This document shows, piece by piece, positions 10,553-19,327 of a stretch of 60,825 nucleotides of DNA (positions are counted from its first letter, which is position 1; each line of letters opens with the position of its first letter). A program made the position numbers and the translations under genes. The notes below the pieces were generated by a model. The model saw only the letters and a list, made by a program, of their open reading frames with translations, was not told the origin of the DNA and ran no database searches. The DNA is from a virus: positions 1 through 60,825 of IMG/VR virus record IMGVR_UViG_3300033142_000461; one strand, 5' to 3'.

Positions 10553-12268
10553 ATGGGATTCAGTTTAAGCCCTTCTATCGATGTACAAGAGATAGACCTA
10601 ACAACATCTGTACCTGCTGTTGCAACCTCTATCGGTGGCATTGTTGGGGACTTTGAGTGGGGTCCTGTTGACGAAAGACGTATTATCGCATCAGAAGATC
10701 AACTAGTAAAAGTGTTCGGATTGCCGAACAACACAAACGCGAAAGATTGGTGGTCAGCTGCTAACTTCCTTGCGTACTCTGGTAACCTTAACGTTATTCG
10801 TTCTATTGATGCTGCTGCTATGAACGCATGTGCAAAATGGAACGCTGATGAGACAGTACCAACTACACCACAACAAATAAAGAATCAAGACGCTTTTGAA
10901 GCTGCAACAATCACTGATGCTGCTGTTATCGCAAAGTATCCTGGTGTTTACGGAAACAAAGTTACCGTTTCAATGATTGGTTTCGATGAAATTGCATACG
11001 AAGAGACTGCTGGTGATGTGTGGGACAATTGGAATTACAACAGTAGTTTCGAATATGCTCCTGATACAGCGGGTGATATTTGGATTGTTGTAATGTATGA
11101 TGGTGTTATCGTTGAAAAATACACAGTTAGTTCAAACGTTGATGCGCTTGACTATCTAGGAAACACTAACTATATTGAAACAGTAGTAAATCGTAAATCT
11201 GAATATATTTGGATTGATGCTTCTAATCTATTAGTTGATGCCCTTGCTGCAGACCTAACAACCGCTACGCCAGACTTAGTTCCGGATTTGTGGTATCTTG
11301 GTGACGTATTAAATGTTTTGATTGATGGATATATCAATACAGCTGTTGCTCATAACGGACACAACTTTGTACTTACACAAGGTTTAGATGACGCTCCTGA
11401 TGACGCTGCATTGCAACTGTCTTGGGACATTATGGCAAACCCAGAAGAATTTGATGTTAATCTTCTTATTACTGGTGCTGCTTCTGTAGCTGTTGCTCAA
11501 TATGTAGTACAGAATGTTGCTGAAGTTCGTAAAGATTGTGTTGCTTTCTTCTCTCCACAAGAAACAAACGTTGTTTCTGATGGTACTCCTGCGGTATCTA
11601 TTGTTGGTGCTAAACCTGCGATTGCTACTACATACGGCGTTATGGACGGTAACTACAAGTATCAGTTTGACAAATACAATGATGTATATCGTTGGTTGCC
11701 ACTGAACGGCGACATCGCTGGTCTATGTGCGCGAGTTGATGACACAAATGACCCATGGTGGTCACCTGCTGGTTACAACCGTGGTCAAATCAAGAATGTT
11801 CAGAAGTTGGCTTTCCAACCTACTAAAGCACAAAGAGATGAACTATACAAGAACGGTATCAACAGTGTAATGACTACTAAAGGTGATGGTACTCTTCTTT
11901 ATGGAGATAAGACATTCACAATTAAACCTAGTGCATTTGGTTATATCAATGTTCGTAGATTGTTCATTGTTATGGAAAAGGCGATTGCGACTGCTTCTAA
12001 GTACTCACTATTCGAATTCAATGATGCCTTCACACGTAATCGTTTCTACAATATGGTAGAACCTTTCCTACGTGACATCAAAGGTCGTAGAGGTGTATAC
12101 GAATATGCCGTTGTTGTTGATGAACGTGTTAATACTCCAGAAGTTATTGACCGCGGTGAATTCCGTTGTGACATCTATATCAAACCTTCTCGTTCTATCC
12201 AGAACATTAGTTTGAGTTTCATTGCCACTAAGACTGGTGTTGATTTCGATGAAATTATTAACGCTTAA
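10553..12268 (+). CDS. 18: contractile tail sheath protein gp18
   Basis: A 571-residue sheath protein. The N-terminus (FSLSPSIDVQEIDLTTSVP, then IGGIVGDFEWGPVDE) and the C-terminus (NRFYNMVEPFLRDIKGRRG, and RSIQNISLSFIATKTGVDF) are characteristic of the T4 sheath family. It surrounds the tail tube and contracts on infection. A TAGGAGAAAT ribosome site precedes the ATG. It is followed after 16 nt by the tube gene, giving T4 order 17-18-19-20. Confidence 0.97.
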   Translation: MGFSLSPSIDVQEIDLTTSVPAVATSIGGIVGDFEWGPVDERRIIASEDQLVKVFGLPNNTNAKDWWSAANFLAYSGNLNVIRSIDAAAMNACAKWNADETVPTTPQQIKNQDAFEAATITDAAVIAKYPGVYGNKVTVSMIGFDEIAYEETAGDVWDNWNYNSSFEYAPDTAGDIWIVVMYDGVIVEKYTVSSNVDALDYLGNTNYIETVVNRKSEYIWIDASNLLVDALAADLTTATPDLVPDLWYLGDVLNVLIDGYINTAVAHNGHNFVLTQGLDDAPDDAALQLSWDIMANPEEFDVNLLITGAASVAVAQYVVQNVAEVRKDCVAFFSPQETNVVSDGTPAVSIVGAKPAIATTYGVMDGNYKYQFDKYNDVYRWLPLNGDIAGLCARVDDTNDPWWSPAGYNRGQIKNVQKLAFQPTKAQRDELYKNGINSVMTTKGDGTLLYGDKTFTIKPSAFGYINVRRLFIVMEKAIATASKYSLFEFNDAFTRNRFYNMVEPFLRDIKGRRGVYEYAVVVDERVNTPEVIDRGEFRCDIYIKPSRSIQNISLSFIATKTGVDFDEIINA

Positions 12269-12284
12269 TTAGAGGATTATAAAA

Positions 12285-12785
12285 ATGAATGTAACAGATT
12301 TCAAAAGTAAATTCGCTTCTCTAGCGCGTCCTAACAGATTCAAAGTTTCCGGCTTCACCGCCGGAGGTCTTGGTGAAGACTTGTCGTTCATGTGTAAAGC
12401 TGCTAACTTACCAGCAGTTACTACAGGTGTTGTAGAAGTTCCATATAACGGTCGTGTTATTAAAGTTGCTGGCGACAGAACATATGAAGAATGGACAGTA
12501 ACAATTATGGTTAACAAAGATTTTGTTACCCGTAAGGCATTTGAAGATTGGGCTAATAAAATCAACGACCCAGAAACAAATGTTGGTGCTGGAAGTCATG
12601 CCGATTATAAGGCAGACGGTATGGTTGAACAACTTGACGCAACCGGACAAGTTCTCGCAGCATACAATATTGTTGGCGCATGGCCATCACTTGTTTCAGA
12701 AGTTGAACTTTCTTGGGATTCAAACGATACCGTGTCTGAATTCACAGTGACCTTCTCATATGATTACTGGACTCGTTCAGCATAA
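12285..12785 (+). CDS. 19: tail tube protein gp19
   Basis: A 166-residue protein, the usual tube-subunit length. It begins MNVTDFKSKFASLARPNRF, and has the FMCKAANLPAVTTGVVEVPY and DRTYEEWTVTIMVNKDF segments typical of gp19. It stacks as hexameric rings inside the sheath. An AGAGGATT ribosome site is present. A double hairpin ending in a strong terminator follows. Confidence 0.96.
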   Translation: MNVTDFKSKFASLARPNRFKVSGFTAGGLGEDLSFMCKAANLPAVTTGVVEVPYNGRVIKVAGDRTYEEWTVTIMVNKDFVTRKAFEDWANKINDPETNVGAGSHADYKADGMVEQLDATGQVLAAYNIVGAWPSLVSEVELSWDSNDTVSEFTVTFSYDYWTRSA

Positions 12786-12791
12786 TAAGAA

Positions 12792-12837
12792 TCACTTTCA
12801 AGTGACCCAAAAAAAGGGACTTCGGTCCCTTTTTTAT
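12792..12837 (+). terminator. double hairpin with rho-independent terminator after gene 19
   Basis: A small TCACTT-TC-AAGTGA hairpin is followed by a 10-bp AAAAAGGGAC-TTCG-GTCCCTTTTT stem with a T-tract. It ends the sheath/tube transcript. Confidence 0.9.
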
Positions 12838-12842
12838 TGTTT

Positions 12843-12850
12843 GATAAATA
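12843..12850 (+). promoter_or_regulatory. late-promoter-like octamer upstream of portal gene
   Basis: GATAAATA, 7 of 8 matches to the T4 late -10 element, lies between the gene 19 terminator and the gene 20 start 30 nt downstream. Its position directly after a terminator supports promoter function. Confidence 0.6.
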
Positions 12851-12879
12851 AAGGACAATGATAATATCAGGAAATCATA

Positions 12880-14505
12880 ATGGCACAAGTTAAATTATTC
12901 GGCTTAGAGTTCAATTTAAAGAAGTCTGAACAGATAAAACAAGAGAAGTCAGACGATAAGAATACAAAGTCATTTGTTGAAAAACAAGATAATGACGGCG
13001 CTATTGTATTAGAGGATGGAATTAATAATTCATTCTTATATAGTTTTGATGAAACCTTCGCGTCAGAAAAACAACAAATTGAGAAATATCGTATGATGGC
13101 TCTTGATGTGGACGTTGATTGGGCCGTTGATGATATTGTAAATGAATCTTTCACATTTGATAGTGCTGAGAAGGTTGTAGAGGTAGACCTTACAAACACC
13201 GAACTCACAGAAAATATCAAAACAAAAATTACAGACGAATTTGACCATGTATTAAATCTCCTTGATTTCAATAATAAAGGTGATGAGATTTTCAGACGTT
13301 GGTTTGTTGACGGACGTATCTTTACACACAAACTAGTCAATACAAAGAAGCCGGCAGAAGGTATTAAACAGCTAAGATTTGTCGACCCAGTTAATATTAA
13401 GAAGGTTGTTGAACAAAACTTTGTTGAGGAAGAAGGTGTACGGGTATATAAGGAACCTACAATTTATTATGTGTATAAAAAACATAGTGAAAATGTAATA
13501 GGTGATACTATTCAAACCACAATGATTAAGGTACCTGAAAAGGCCATAACATATGTACACTCTGGTATCAAAGACCCAAAATCTGGTAGCGTTCTATCAT
13601 ACCTACACAGAGCAATCAAACCACTTAATCAACTCAACATGCTTGAAGATGCGACCGCTATCTATAAGATTGCACGTGCTCCCAGTCGTAGAGTGTTCTA
13701 TGTAGATATTGGTAACCTTCCAAAGTCACAAGCCGAGCAGTATATGCGCGGTATCATGAACAACTACAAGAACAAGATGGTTTATGATTCATCAACAGGC
13801 GAGATGAAAGAACAAAGAAATCATATGTCTATGTTGGAAGACATTTGGTTGCCACGTAGAGAAGGTAGTCGTGGTACAGAGGTATCTACACTTGATGGTG
13901 CTAGTGGTTTCTCTGAGATGGATGAAGTAATATACTTCAAGAACAAACTATTCAGAGCTCTACAAATTCCTAAATCACGTATCGAAGAAGGCGCACAATT
14001 CAATGTTGGTCGTTCTAGTGAGATTTCCCGTGATGAGGTTAAGTTCAACAAATATGTAGGCAAACTACGTAAGAAGTTCTCTGAGTTGCTTAGAGATATT
14101 TTGAAGACACAACTATTACTCAAAAAGGTTATCACCTATGATGACTGGCACGAAATTAAGAATAGTATAAACTTCGACTTCAATACAGATTCATACTTTG
14201 CCGAACTTAAAGAGACCGAGATACTAACCAGTAGATTAGAAGTACTTGCAGAGATAGATCAGTACGTAGGAAAGTATTACAGTCTGCTTGATGTTAAGAG
14301 GGATGTATTGAAACAATCTGACGAACAAATAAAAGAAACCCAAGATCAGATAAATAAAGAAGAAGAAGAAGGTTTAATTGGCGACGGTGATGACGAAGAT
14401 GGTGAAGATGAAGACACCGAAGATAAAGAAGCAGCACCAATGCCAGTACAGATTGTTGACCCAGACGAACAAACAAAAGAAAAAGATGATAAAGAGGATT
14501 CATAA
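12880..14505 (+). CDS. 20: portal vertex protein gp20
   Basis: A 541-residue portal. Recognisable segments are DWAVDDIVNESF, RFVDPVNIKKV, the YIHS-like TYVHSGI, LHRAIKPLNQLNMLEDA, RAPSRRVFYVDIGNLPKSQA and NHMSMLEDIWLPRREGSRG, in T4 gp20 order. It forms the dodecameric ring at one vertex, initiates head assembly and docks the terminase. The last ~75 residues are strongly acidic. The stop overlaps a tiny downstream gene by TAATG. Confidence 0.97.
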   Translation: MAQVKLFGLEFNLKKSEQIKQEKSDDKNTKSFVEKQDNDGAIVLEDGINNSFLYSFDETFASEKQQIEKYRMMALDVDVDWAVDDIVNESFTFDSAEKVVEVDLTNTELTENIKTKITDEFDHVLNLLDFNNKGDEIFRRWFVDGRIFTHKLVNTKKPAEGIKQLRFVDPVNIKKVVEQNFVEEEGVRVYKEPTIYYVYKKHSENVIGDTIQTTMIKVPEKAITYVHSGIKDPKSGSVLSYLHRAIKPLNQLNMLEDATAIYKIARAPSRRVFYVDIGNLPKSQAEQYMRGIMNNYKNKMVYDSSTGEMKEQRNHMSMLEDIWLPRREGSRGTEVSTLDGASGFSEMDEVIYFKNKLFRALQIPKSRIEEGAQFNVGRSSEISRDEVKFNKYVGKLRKKFSELLRDILKTQLLLKKVITYDDWHEIKNSINFDFNTDSYFAELKETEILTSRLEVLAEIDQYVGKYYSLLDVKRDVLKQSDEQIKETQDQINKEEEEGLIGDGDDEDGEDEDTEDKEAAPMPVQIVDPDEQTKEKDDKEDS

Positions 14506-14675
14506 TGGAAAGTAAGTATAGTTTCGATTCAGCGTCAAAATTCAAAGATATTGTTAACGCTAGATTGAGTAAAATAGCCCACAACAAGATTGGTGATTTT
14601 AAGAAATTGCTATCGAAAACAATTTTTACAGGTAAAAAAGATGATAAAGAAGTTAATTCAAGCGATAGTGAATAA
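14505..14675 (+). CDS. 56-residue head-cluster protein (hypothetical)
   Basis: A short frame starting at an ATG that shares its A with the portal stop (TAATG) and reading 56 codons to TAA. It begins MESKYSFDSASKFKDIVNAR and is mostly basic helix with an acidic end. Its 3' end overlaps the next core-protein gene. In T4 this spot holds small prohead core genes 67 and 68, so a core role is possible. The evidence is translational coupling and position only. Confidence 0.5.
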   Translation: MESKYSFDSASKFKDIVNARLSKIAHNKIGDFKKLLSKTIFTGKKDDKEVNSSDSE

Positions 14676-14964
14676 GAATCATACTCAAATTAAGGAATGT
14701 GTTAATTCAATCCTTATGGAGAAGATTTCAAAAGCATTAAACGAAAAAGCAAAACAAATTCTTGTTCGTGGTGGCAAGCGTGTACGTAAATTCCAAAGAG
14801 TTAAAGGAAAACATGTAGACGCAAAAACTGGTGTTGAGAAAAGAATTACCGGTGCTCAAGCGATGAAATTCAAAAAAGCTGGTATCAAGGCTGCTCGTAA
14901 AGGTAAAGGTAAACGTTCTATAGCGAAAGTTAAGAGAAAACGTTCAATGGCTAAGAAGTTTTAA
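14641..14964 (+). CDS. prohead core protein, gp67-like N-terminus with gp68-like basic tail
   Basis: A 107-residue protein between portal and protease. The N-terminus (MIKKLIQAIVNKNHTQIKE, then LNEKAKQIL) resembles T4 gp67. The C-terminus is very basic (KAARKGKGKRSIAKVKRKRS) and resembles the C-terminal tails of gp68-type core proteins. In T4 these are separate genes. An L-N-E/K sequence could be a gp21 cut site. The ATG at 14641 is preferred over upstream in-frame codons because the similarity starts there. Confidence 0.6.
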   Translation: MIKKLIQAIVNKNHTQIKECVNSILMEKISKALNEKAKQILVRGGKRVRKFQRVKGKHVDAKTGVEKRITGAQAMKFKKAGIKAARKGKGKRSIAKVKRKRSMAKKF

Positions 14965-14969
14965 AGGAA

Positions 14970-15635
14970 ATGAATAACATGAGACTTATATCAGAAGAGT
15001 TAAGAGAAGGTCTAAAGGTAGACTCTGTACTTAACGAAGAAACAGGCAAGAAAGAACTATACATTAAAGGTATCTTTCTTCAACAAGAACAAAAGAATCG
15101 TAACGGGCGTGTATATCCTGCTGCGGTAATGGAAGGCGCAGTTAAGTCTTACATTGATGAATACGTTACAACAAAACGCGCAATTGGTGAACTAAATCAT
15201 CCTACGTCACCAGTTGTTAACCCTGCAAACGCTTCACACCTTATCACAAACATTGTACAAGAAGGTAACAACTATATTGGTACCGCAAAGATTCTTGATA
15301 CTCCTATGGGACAGATTGTTCGTGGTCTTGTAGAAGGTGGCGTCCAACTTGGTGTTTCATCAAGAGGTGTTGGTTCTCTTAAAGAAGAGAATGGCGTAAA
15401 CGTTGTACAGAACGACTTCAAAATGTTCACTGTGGACGTAGTTGGTGACCCTAGTGCTACAGATGCATGGGTTAACGGTATCTACGAAAGTGCAGAGTGG
15501 GTATGGGATAACGGCGCTTTAGTCGAACACGAAGTCCAACAAATTGTTGATATTATGGAACAAAGTCCAGTCGATAATACAGAGGCCCAAATTAAGGCCT
15601 TCTCTACTTTTATGAGCTTAATCAAAGCAAAATAA
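14970..15635 (+). CDS. 21: prohead maturation protease gp21
   Basis: A 221-residue serine protease of the T4 gp21 (S78) family. Conserved blocks are YIKGIFLQQEQKNRNGRVYP, GELNHPT with His77, and GVSSRGVGSL with the catalytic serine at residue 130 or 131. It cleaves core and capsid proteins after L/I-x-E during head maturation. Its presence makes the many N-terminal L/I-x-E sites elsewhere in this window meaningful. An AAAGGAAATG ribosome site overlaps the start. Confidence 0.96.
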   Translation: MNNMRLISEELREGLKVDSVLNEETGKKELYIKGIFLQQEQKNRNGRVYPAAVMEGAVKSYIDEYVTTKRAIGELNHPTSPVVNPANASHLITNIVQEGNNYIGTAKILDTPMGQIVRGLVEGGVQLGVSSRGVGSLKEENGVNVVQNDFKMFTVDVVGDPSATDAWVNGIYESAEWVWDNGALVEHEVQQIVDIMEQSPVDNTEAQIKAFSTFMSLIKAK

Positions 15636-15654
15636 AAATAGAGATTTTTAATTT

Positions 15655-15662
15655 AATAAATA
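15655..15662 (+). promoter_or_regulatory. late-promoter-like octamer upstream of scaffold gene
   Basis: AATAAATA (7 of 8 matches to TATAAATA) lies 54 nt before the gene 22 start in the gap after gene 21. Confidence 0.55.
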
Positions 15663-15715
15663 ATACTAAGTAATCAGTTACTTACGATTTTAACATGTTA
15701 GGAGTAATCTAAAAA

Positions 15716-16657
15716 ATGACGATGTACAAATGCCCTGACTGCGATAGTTCTACTATGGAACTCAAAGAGGACGTTCACGTTTGTCCTGAGTGCCAAAAGT
15801 CATTAACTCTTGACGAAGCCGTTGAGTTGTTTGACAAAGGCGAACTTATTGCAATCTCAGAAGAGCTAGATACAAAAGAAGAAATCAAAGATGTTGACCT
15901 TAAAGTCAATATCGCTGAAGATTTCAAATCTCTTGTAGATGGCGAAGAACTCTCAGAAGAGTTCCAAAAGAAAGCTGCGACAATCTTTGAATCTGTTGTT
16001 AACCAAAAGGTTGCAGAGATCAATGGTGTCTTTGAACAGAAACTTGAGAAAGCGCAAGCTGAATCAGAAAAAACCCTTGAAGAAGCAAAAGTAGAATATC
16101 AATCAGAACTTGAAACTAAAGTTGATGATTATCTTGACTACGTTGTAACTGAGTGGATGGAAGCAAACGAACTCGCTATCGAGAACGGTGCTAGAACAGA
16201 AATTACAGAAGGTTTCATTGATGGTATGAAGGCTCTCTTTGCAGAAGCTTACATTGATGTACCAGAAGATCGTTTTGATGTTGTTGGCGACCTTGCAGAA
16301 AAAGTTGAGTCTCTTGAAAAAGAACTTGATAGCAAGATTGACGAAAGCATTGCAGCGAAGAAGAAATTGGAAGAGTCGTATTCAGTAATGGTCTTTAGCG
16401 AGATTGTTGAAGGTATGGCAGACACCGAAGTTGAGAAGTTTAAGGAGATTGCTGAAAGTGTCGCATTTGACGACATCGAAAGTTATCAAGAGAAGCTGAC
16501 GACTCTAAAGGAAAACTTTTTCAAGAAAGAAATCACAGAAGATGTGGAAATCCTTGAAGAAGTCATTGTCGAGGATGACAAAATTGATGACGTTGACGAT
16601 AAGAAAGACACAAGTACTTCTTACGAAGACGCAATCAGAGCGGCTCTCGCTAAATAA
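15716..16657 (+). CDS. 22: major prohead scaffold gp22 with N-terminal zinc ribbon
   Basis: A 313-residue acidic helical scaffold between genes 21 and 23. Residues about 65-290 are a long coiled-coil-like E/K-rich rod, as expected of gp22. The N-terminus carries CPDC (Cys6, Cys9) and CPEC (Cys23, Cys26), a zinc-ribbon signature I do not know from T4 gp22. The C-terminus (SYEDAIRAALAK) looks like the capsid-binding end of scaffolds. A GGAG lies 11 nt upstream of the ATG. Identity rests on position and composition, and is strong. Confidence 0.88.
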   Translation: MTMYKCPDCDSSTMELKEDVHVCPECQKSLTLDEAVELFDKGELIAISEELDTKEEIKDVDLKVNIAEDFKSLVDGEELSEEFQKKAATIFESVVNQKVAEINGVFEQKLEKAQAESEKTLEEAKVEYQSELETKVDDYLDYVVTEWMEANELAIENGARTEITEGFIDGMKALFAEAYIDVPEDRFDVVGDLAEKVESLEKELDSKIDESIAAKKKLEESYSVMVFSEIVEGMADTEVEKFKEIAESVAFDDIESYQEKLTTLKENFFKKEITEDVEILEEVIVEDDKIDDVDDKKDTSTSYEDAIRAALAK

Positions 16658-16691
16658 CTTTTATTTTAAAATAGCATAGGAAAATATAAAA

Positions 16692-18014
16692 ATGCAAAAC
16701 ACAATCTTAACAGAAGATGTGAAGAAGTCATGGGAGCCAATCCTTAACGAATCTTCACTACCTGAAATCAAAGACGCAACGGTTCGTAATACTGTTATGC
16801 GCCTTCTTGAAAACACAAAAGCGGAACTTAACGAAGCTGCAACTACTATTGCTGCTGACGGTACTTCTACAAACGGTGCTGCTGACAACTATGACCCAGT
16901 TCTTATCAAACTGATTCGTAGAACTATGCCTTCTATCATTGCACATGATATTATCGGCGTACAACCAATGTCAGGTCCTACTGGTCTTGTCTTCTCTATG
17001 GCGGCTGAGTATGTAGATGGCGGTGCTGAGGCATTCGGCGTTGACGCTCCTGTTGACCAAGGTAAGAACACTACCACCGAAGCTGAATTGCTTGGTGCAG
17101 ATACAGAAATCACTGCTGCAAACAACGATGGTTCTGGTACTGCTGCACTTCCAGTAACACAAGTATCTCCTTGGAAAGAAATGACCTTCAGCATCGAGAA
17201 AGCGCCAGTAGACGTTCAAACTCGCGCACTGAAAGGTACTTACACCCAAGAGCTTGCACAAGACCTTAAAGCAATTCATGGTATTGATGCAGAAACAGAA
17301 CTTGCTAACATCCTTGCTGGCGAACTTACTGCTGAAATCAATCGTGAGATGATTGCTCTTATCGATAACCAAGCGATTATCACTCCTGTTACTGACTGGC
17401 GTGGTGGTGGAGCTGGTACTGCTCCTTTAGGTACTGAACTTATGACTGTTGGTGAATTCGACCTTGAAGCAGATACAGACGCTATCGGCGAGATTGACCA
17501 AATCAAGGCACTTATGTTGTTCTTGAACAATCAGTCTGCACGTATCGCTCGTGGTACTCGTAGAGGAATGGCGAACTGGATTATCACTTCTCCTTCTATC
17601 GCTGGTGCTCTTGAGACTGCTGGTAAAGTAGACGCGATTGCTAACTTCGGCGCAGTTTCAACTCCTGCTGATGTTGGTGTTACATATGCTGGTATCCTTA
17701 ATGGCCGTTACAAGCTGTTCATCGACCCATATATGGCAACAGATATCGTTTACATGGGTTACAAAGGTGCTTCTGCATATGATGCTGGTGCATACTACAG
17801 TCCATATGTTCCAATGAGTCTTATGAAGGCAGTTGGTGAGAACGACTTCCAACCTCGTATCGGATTCAAAACCCGTTATGGTCTTGCTGTTAACCCAATG
17901 GCAGTTGCGAAAGGTTCTCGTAACAACATCAGCATCTCTGATGCTACTAGTGCAGGTAATGTTGGCTATCACGCTAACCCTTACTTCCGTAAGTTCACCG
18001 TTCTAGGATTGTAA
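16692..18014 (+). CDS. 23: major capsid protein gp23
   Basis: A 440-residue capsid protein with typical gp23 blocks: PSIIAHDIIGVQPMSGPTGL, FSIEKAPVDVQTRALKGTYT, LAQDLKAIHGIDAETELANI and LARGTRRG-like ARGTRRGMANWIITS. The N-terminus ends in A-E-L-N-E/A, so gp21 should cut after Glu48 and release a short propeptide. Translation is followed by a hairpin terminator. Identity is certain from sequence and from its place after gene 22. Confidence 0.98.
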   Translation: MQNTILTEDVKKSWEPILNESSLPEIKDATVRNTVMRLLENTKAELNEAATTIAADGTSTNGAADNYDPVLIKLIRRTMPSIIAHDIIGVQPMSGPTGLVFSMAAEYVDGGAEAFGVDAPVDQGKNTTTEAELLGADTEITAANNDGSGTAALPVTQVSPWKEMTFSIEKAPVDVQTRALKGTYTQELAQDLKAIHGIDAETELANILAGELTAEINREMIALIDNQAIITPVTDWRGGGAGTAPLGTELMTVGEFDLEADTDAIGEIDQIKALMLFLNNQSARIARGTRRGMANWIITSPSIAGALETAGKVDAIANFGAVSTPADVGVTYAGILNGRYKLFIDPYMATDIVYMGYKGASAYDAGAYYSPYVPMSLMKAVGENDFQPRIGFKTRYGLAVNPMAVAKGSRNNISISDATSAGNVGYHANPYFRKFTVLGL

Positions 18015-18026
18015 ACCATCCGAAAT

Positions 18027-18073
18027 TAGAATTTATTCTAAGATTAAAAGGAACCTTCGGGTTCCTTTTTTTT
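18027..18073 (+). terminator. rho-independent terminator after gene 23
   Basis: A small TAGAAT-TT-ATTCTA hairpin precedes a 10-bp stem AAAAGGAACC-TTCG-GGTTCCTTTT with a run of T. It ends the capsid transcript just before the convergent minus-strand HNH gene. Confidence 0.9.
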
Positions 18074-18076
18074 CGC

Positions 18077-18715
18077 CTATCGTTTTATATATTCTCTATG
18101 AGACTTGATAATATTTTTTATTCCAAATTTCTCAAATCTGTTTATACCATTTTTAAGTTCTGACATATAGCACATTATAGTTGTATCTTTTCTTCCGACA
18201 ATATCAACTATATAATCAAAACTAACAATCTCCTTATTTCCATTATTCCATTCTACTTCATAGAAGTTAACCTGATTGTTTTCTTTATTAAATTTCTTTT
18301 TAGATGAAGATATTTTCTTTTTATTATCGGCCGAACGTTTCTTTCCTTTCCAAGATTCTCCTAGTTTCGATGCCTGTTGTTTCAACTCTATAGTTCTTTC
18401 TCTACCCCAAATATCCTCAGCAAGCTTGCCCTTCTTTGATATAGACATCTTCTCTTTTGTTACTTCGGAGTGTTTACGTCCCAATATTCCCATATATCCG
18501 ACACACACACCGTCACCACGACAGCGGTGTATAGATTGGTGGTCGTCAGGATGCAAAGCGATAAGATTGGAAGGATGGTGAGAACCACCACAAGATATTG
18601 GTTTAATATGATGAACGTGATAACCTTCAGGAATAGACCATTCTGGATAGAATTGTCTCCAATAAATCTCAAGATTTTTACGATAGTTTGTTTTGGTATA
18701 AATAGATGTAAGCAT
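18077..18715 (-). CDS. HNH homing endonuclease with NUMOD3-like repeats
   Basis: A 212-residue protein on the minus strand, the only clear gene on that strand. Residues about 25-65 carry an HNH motif (YHVHHIKPISCGGSHHPSNL then ALHPDDHQSIH). Two NUMOD3-like DNA-binding segments follow (GRKHSEVTKEKMSISKKGK and GKKRSADNKKKISSSKK). It resembles free-standing T4 Mob-type endonucleases that spread by cutting alleles lacking them. The ATG at 18715 is preferred over 18721 because the GGAG at 18722-18725 is then 6 nt away. Confidence 0.9.
   Translation of the reverse strand: MLTSIYTKTNYRKNLEIYWRQFYPEWSIPEGYHVHHIKPISCGGSHHPSNLIALHPDDHQSIHRCRGDGVCVGYMGILGRKHSEVTKEKMSISKKGKLAEDIWGRERTIELKQQASKLGESWKGKKRSADNKKKISSSKKKFNKENNQVNFYEVEWNNGNKEIVSFDYIVDIVGRKDTTIMCYMSELKNGINRFEKFGIKNIIKSHREYIKR
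18697..18704 (+). promoter_or_regulatory. T4-type late promoter upstream of tube-like gene
   Basis: An exact plus-strand TATAAATA, located inside the 5' end of the minus-strand HNH gene and 120 nt before the next plus-strand gene. A hairpin terminator at 18750 lies between, so its usefulness for that gene is uncertain. Confidence 0.45.
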
Positions 18716-18749
18716 TGTCATACTCCAATATGTTAATGTTAGGATTGAG

Positions 18750-18770
18750 AAGGTGTTTCAGCACCTTTTT
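18750..18770 (+). terminator. hairpin terminator upstream of tube-like gene
   Basis: AAGGTG-TTTCAG-CACCTT stem followed by TTT on the plus strand. On the minus strand the same hairpin would lie in the 5' leader of the HNH transcript. Confidence 0.6.
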
Positions 18771-18782
18771 GATCTGTACTAA

Positions 18783-18790
18783 TATTTATA
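18783..18790 (-). promoter_or_regulatory. minus-strand late promoter for the HNH gene
   Basis: The plus strand reads TATTTATA, i.e. an exact TATAAATA on the minus strand, 62-70 nt upstream of the HNH start codon. This gives the lone minus-strand gene its own late promoter. Confidence 0.7.
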
Positions 18791-18823
18791 CAAAATCAAT
18801 TCTCTATTCTCGGCCTATGAACT

Positions 18824-19288
18824 ATGAATGAAACTAGACAAAATAATTTTCTGTTGTCCTTTGGAAAACTACCAAACGTAACATATTATACACACACAAC
18901 AACTATACCAACAATGACGGTTGGTGAGGCCAATGTACCTAGTCCTGTATTAGACTATCCTATTCCAGGAGAAAAGATTACTTTCGAACCATTCTCATAT
19001 GAATTCAACGTTGACGAAAACTATGTTAACTACCTTGAAATATATGACTGGATGATGGAGATGGCCAATCCTGACTATAGGGATGATATTCCTGATGATA
19101 AGGATATGATGTCAGACGCAACATTAACAATTCTAAACAACCAGAACAATCCTATTATCAATGTACATTTCAAAGATGTGTGGCCTACTTCTCTTGGTGA
19201 TGTTCAATTAACCACACAAGCTTCTGAAATAATCACTTGTACGGTTACACTCACATATTCAAATTTTGTACTCGAAAATTTACGGTGA
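18824..19288 (+). CDS. tail-tube-like / baseplate tube-initiator-like protein
   Basis: A 154-residue protein with the tube-fold style pattern IPGEKITFEPFSYEFNVDEN followed by NYLEIYDWMMEMANPDYRDD and an Ig-like strand-rich end (EIITCTVTLTYSNF). The FEP-FxVDE-NY-W pattern resembles tube-related proteins (gp19 fold, as in T4 gp54-type initiators). It is distinct from the main tube protein encoded at 12285. The exact T4 counterpart is not certain. Confidence 0.5.
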   Translation: MNETRQNNFLLSFGKLPNVTYYTHTTTIPTMTVGEANVPSPVLDYPIPGEKITFEPFSYEFNVDENYVNYLEIYDWMMEMANPDYRDDIPDDKDMMSDATLTILNNQNNPIINVHFKDVWPTSLGDVQLTTQASEIITCTVTLTYSNFVLENLR

Positions 19289-19294
19289 TAAATA
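19287..19294 (+). promoter_or_regulatory. late-promoter-like octamer before uvsY
   Basis: GATAAATA (7 of 8) starts in the stop codon of the tube-like gene and ends 33 nt before uvsY. Confidence 0.45.
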
Positions 19295-19327
19295 GTATTA
19301 CTGAATTTATTATATTATGTTTTTATT

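Noticed and set aside
16889-17372. Long minus-strand frames opposite gene 23
   Set aside because: They are antisense shadows of the major capsid gene, which is certain on the plus strand.
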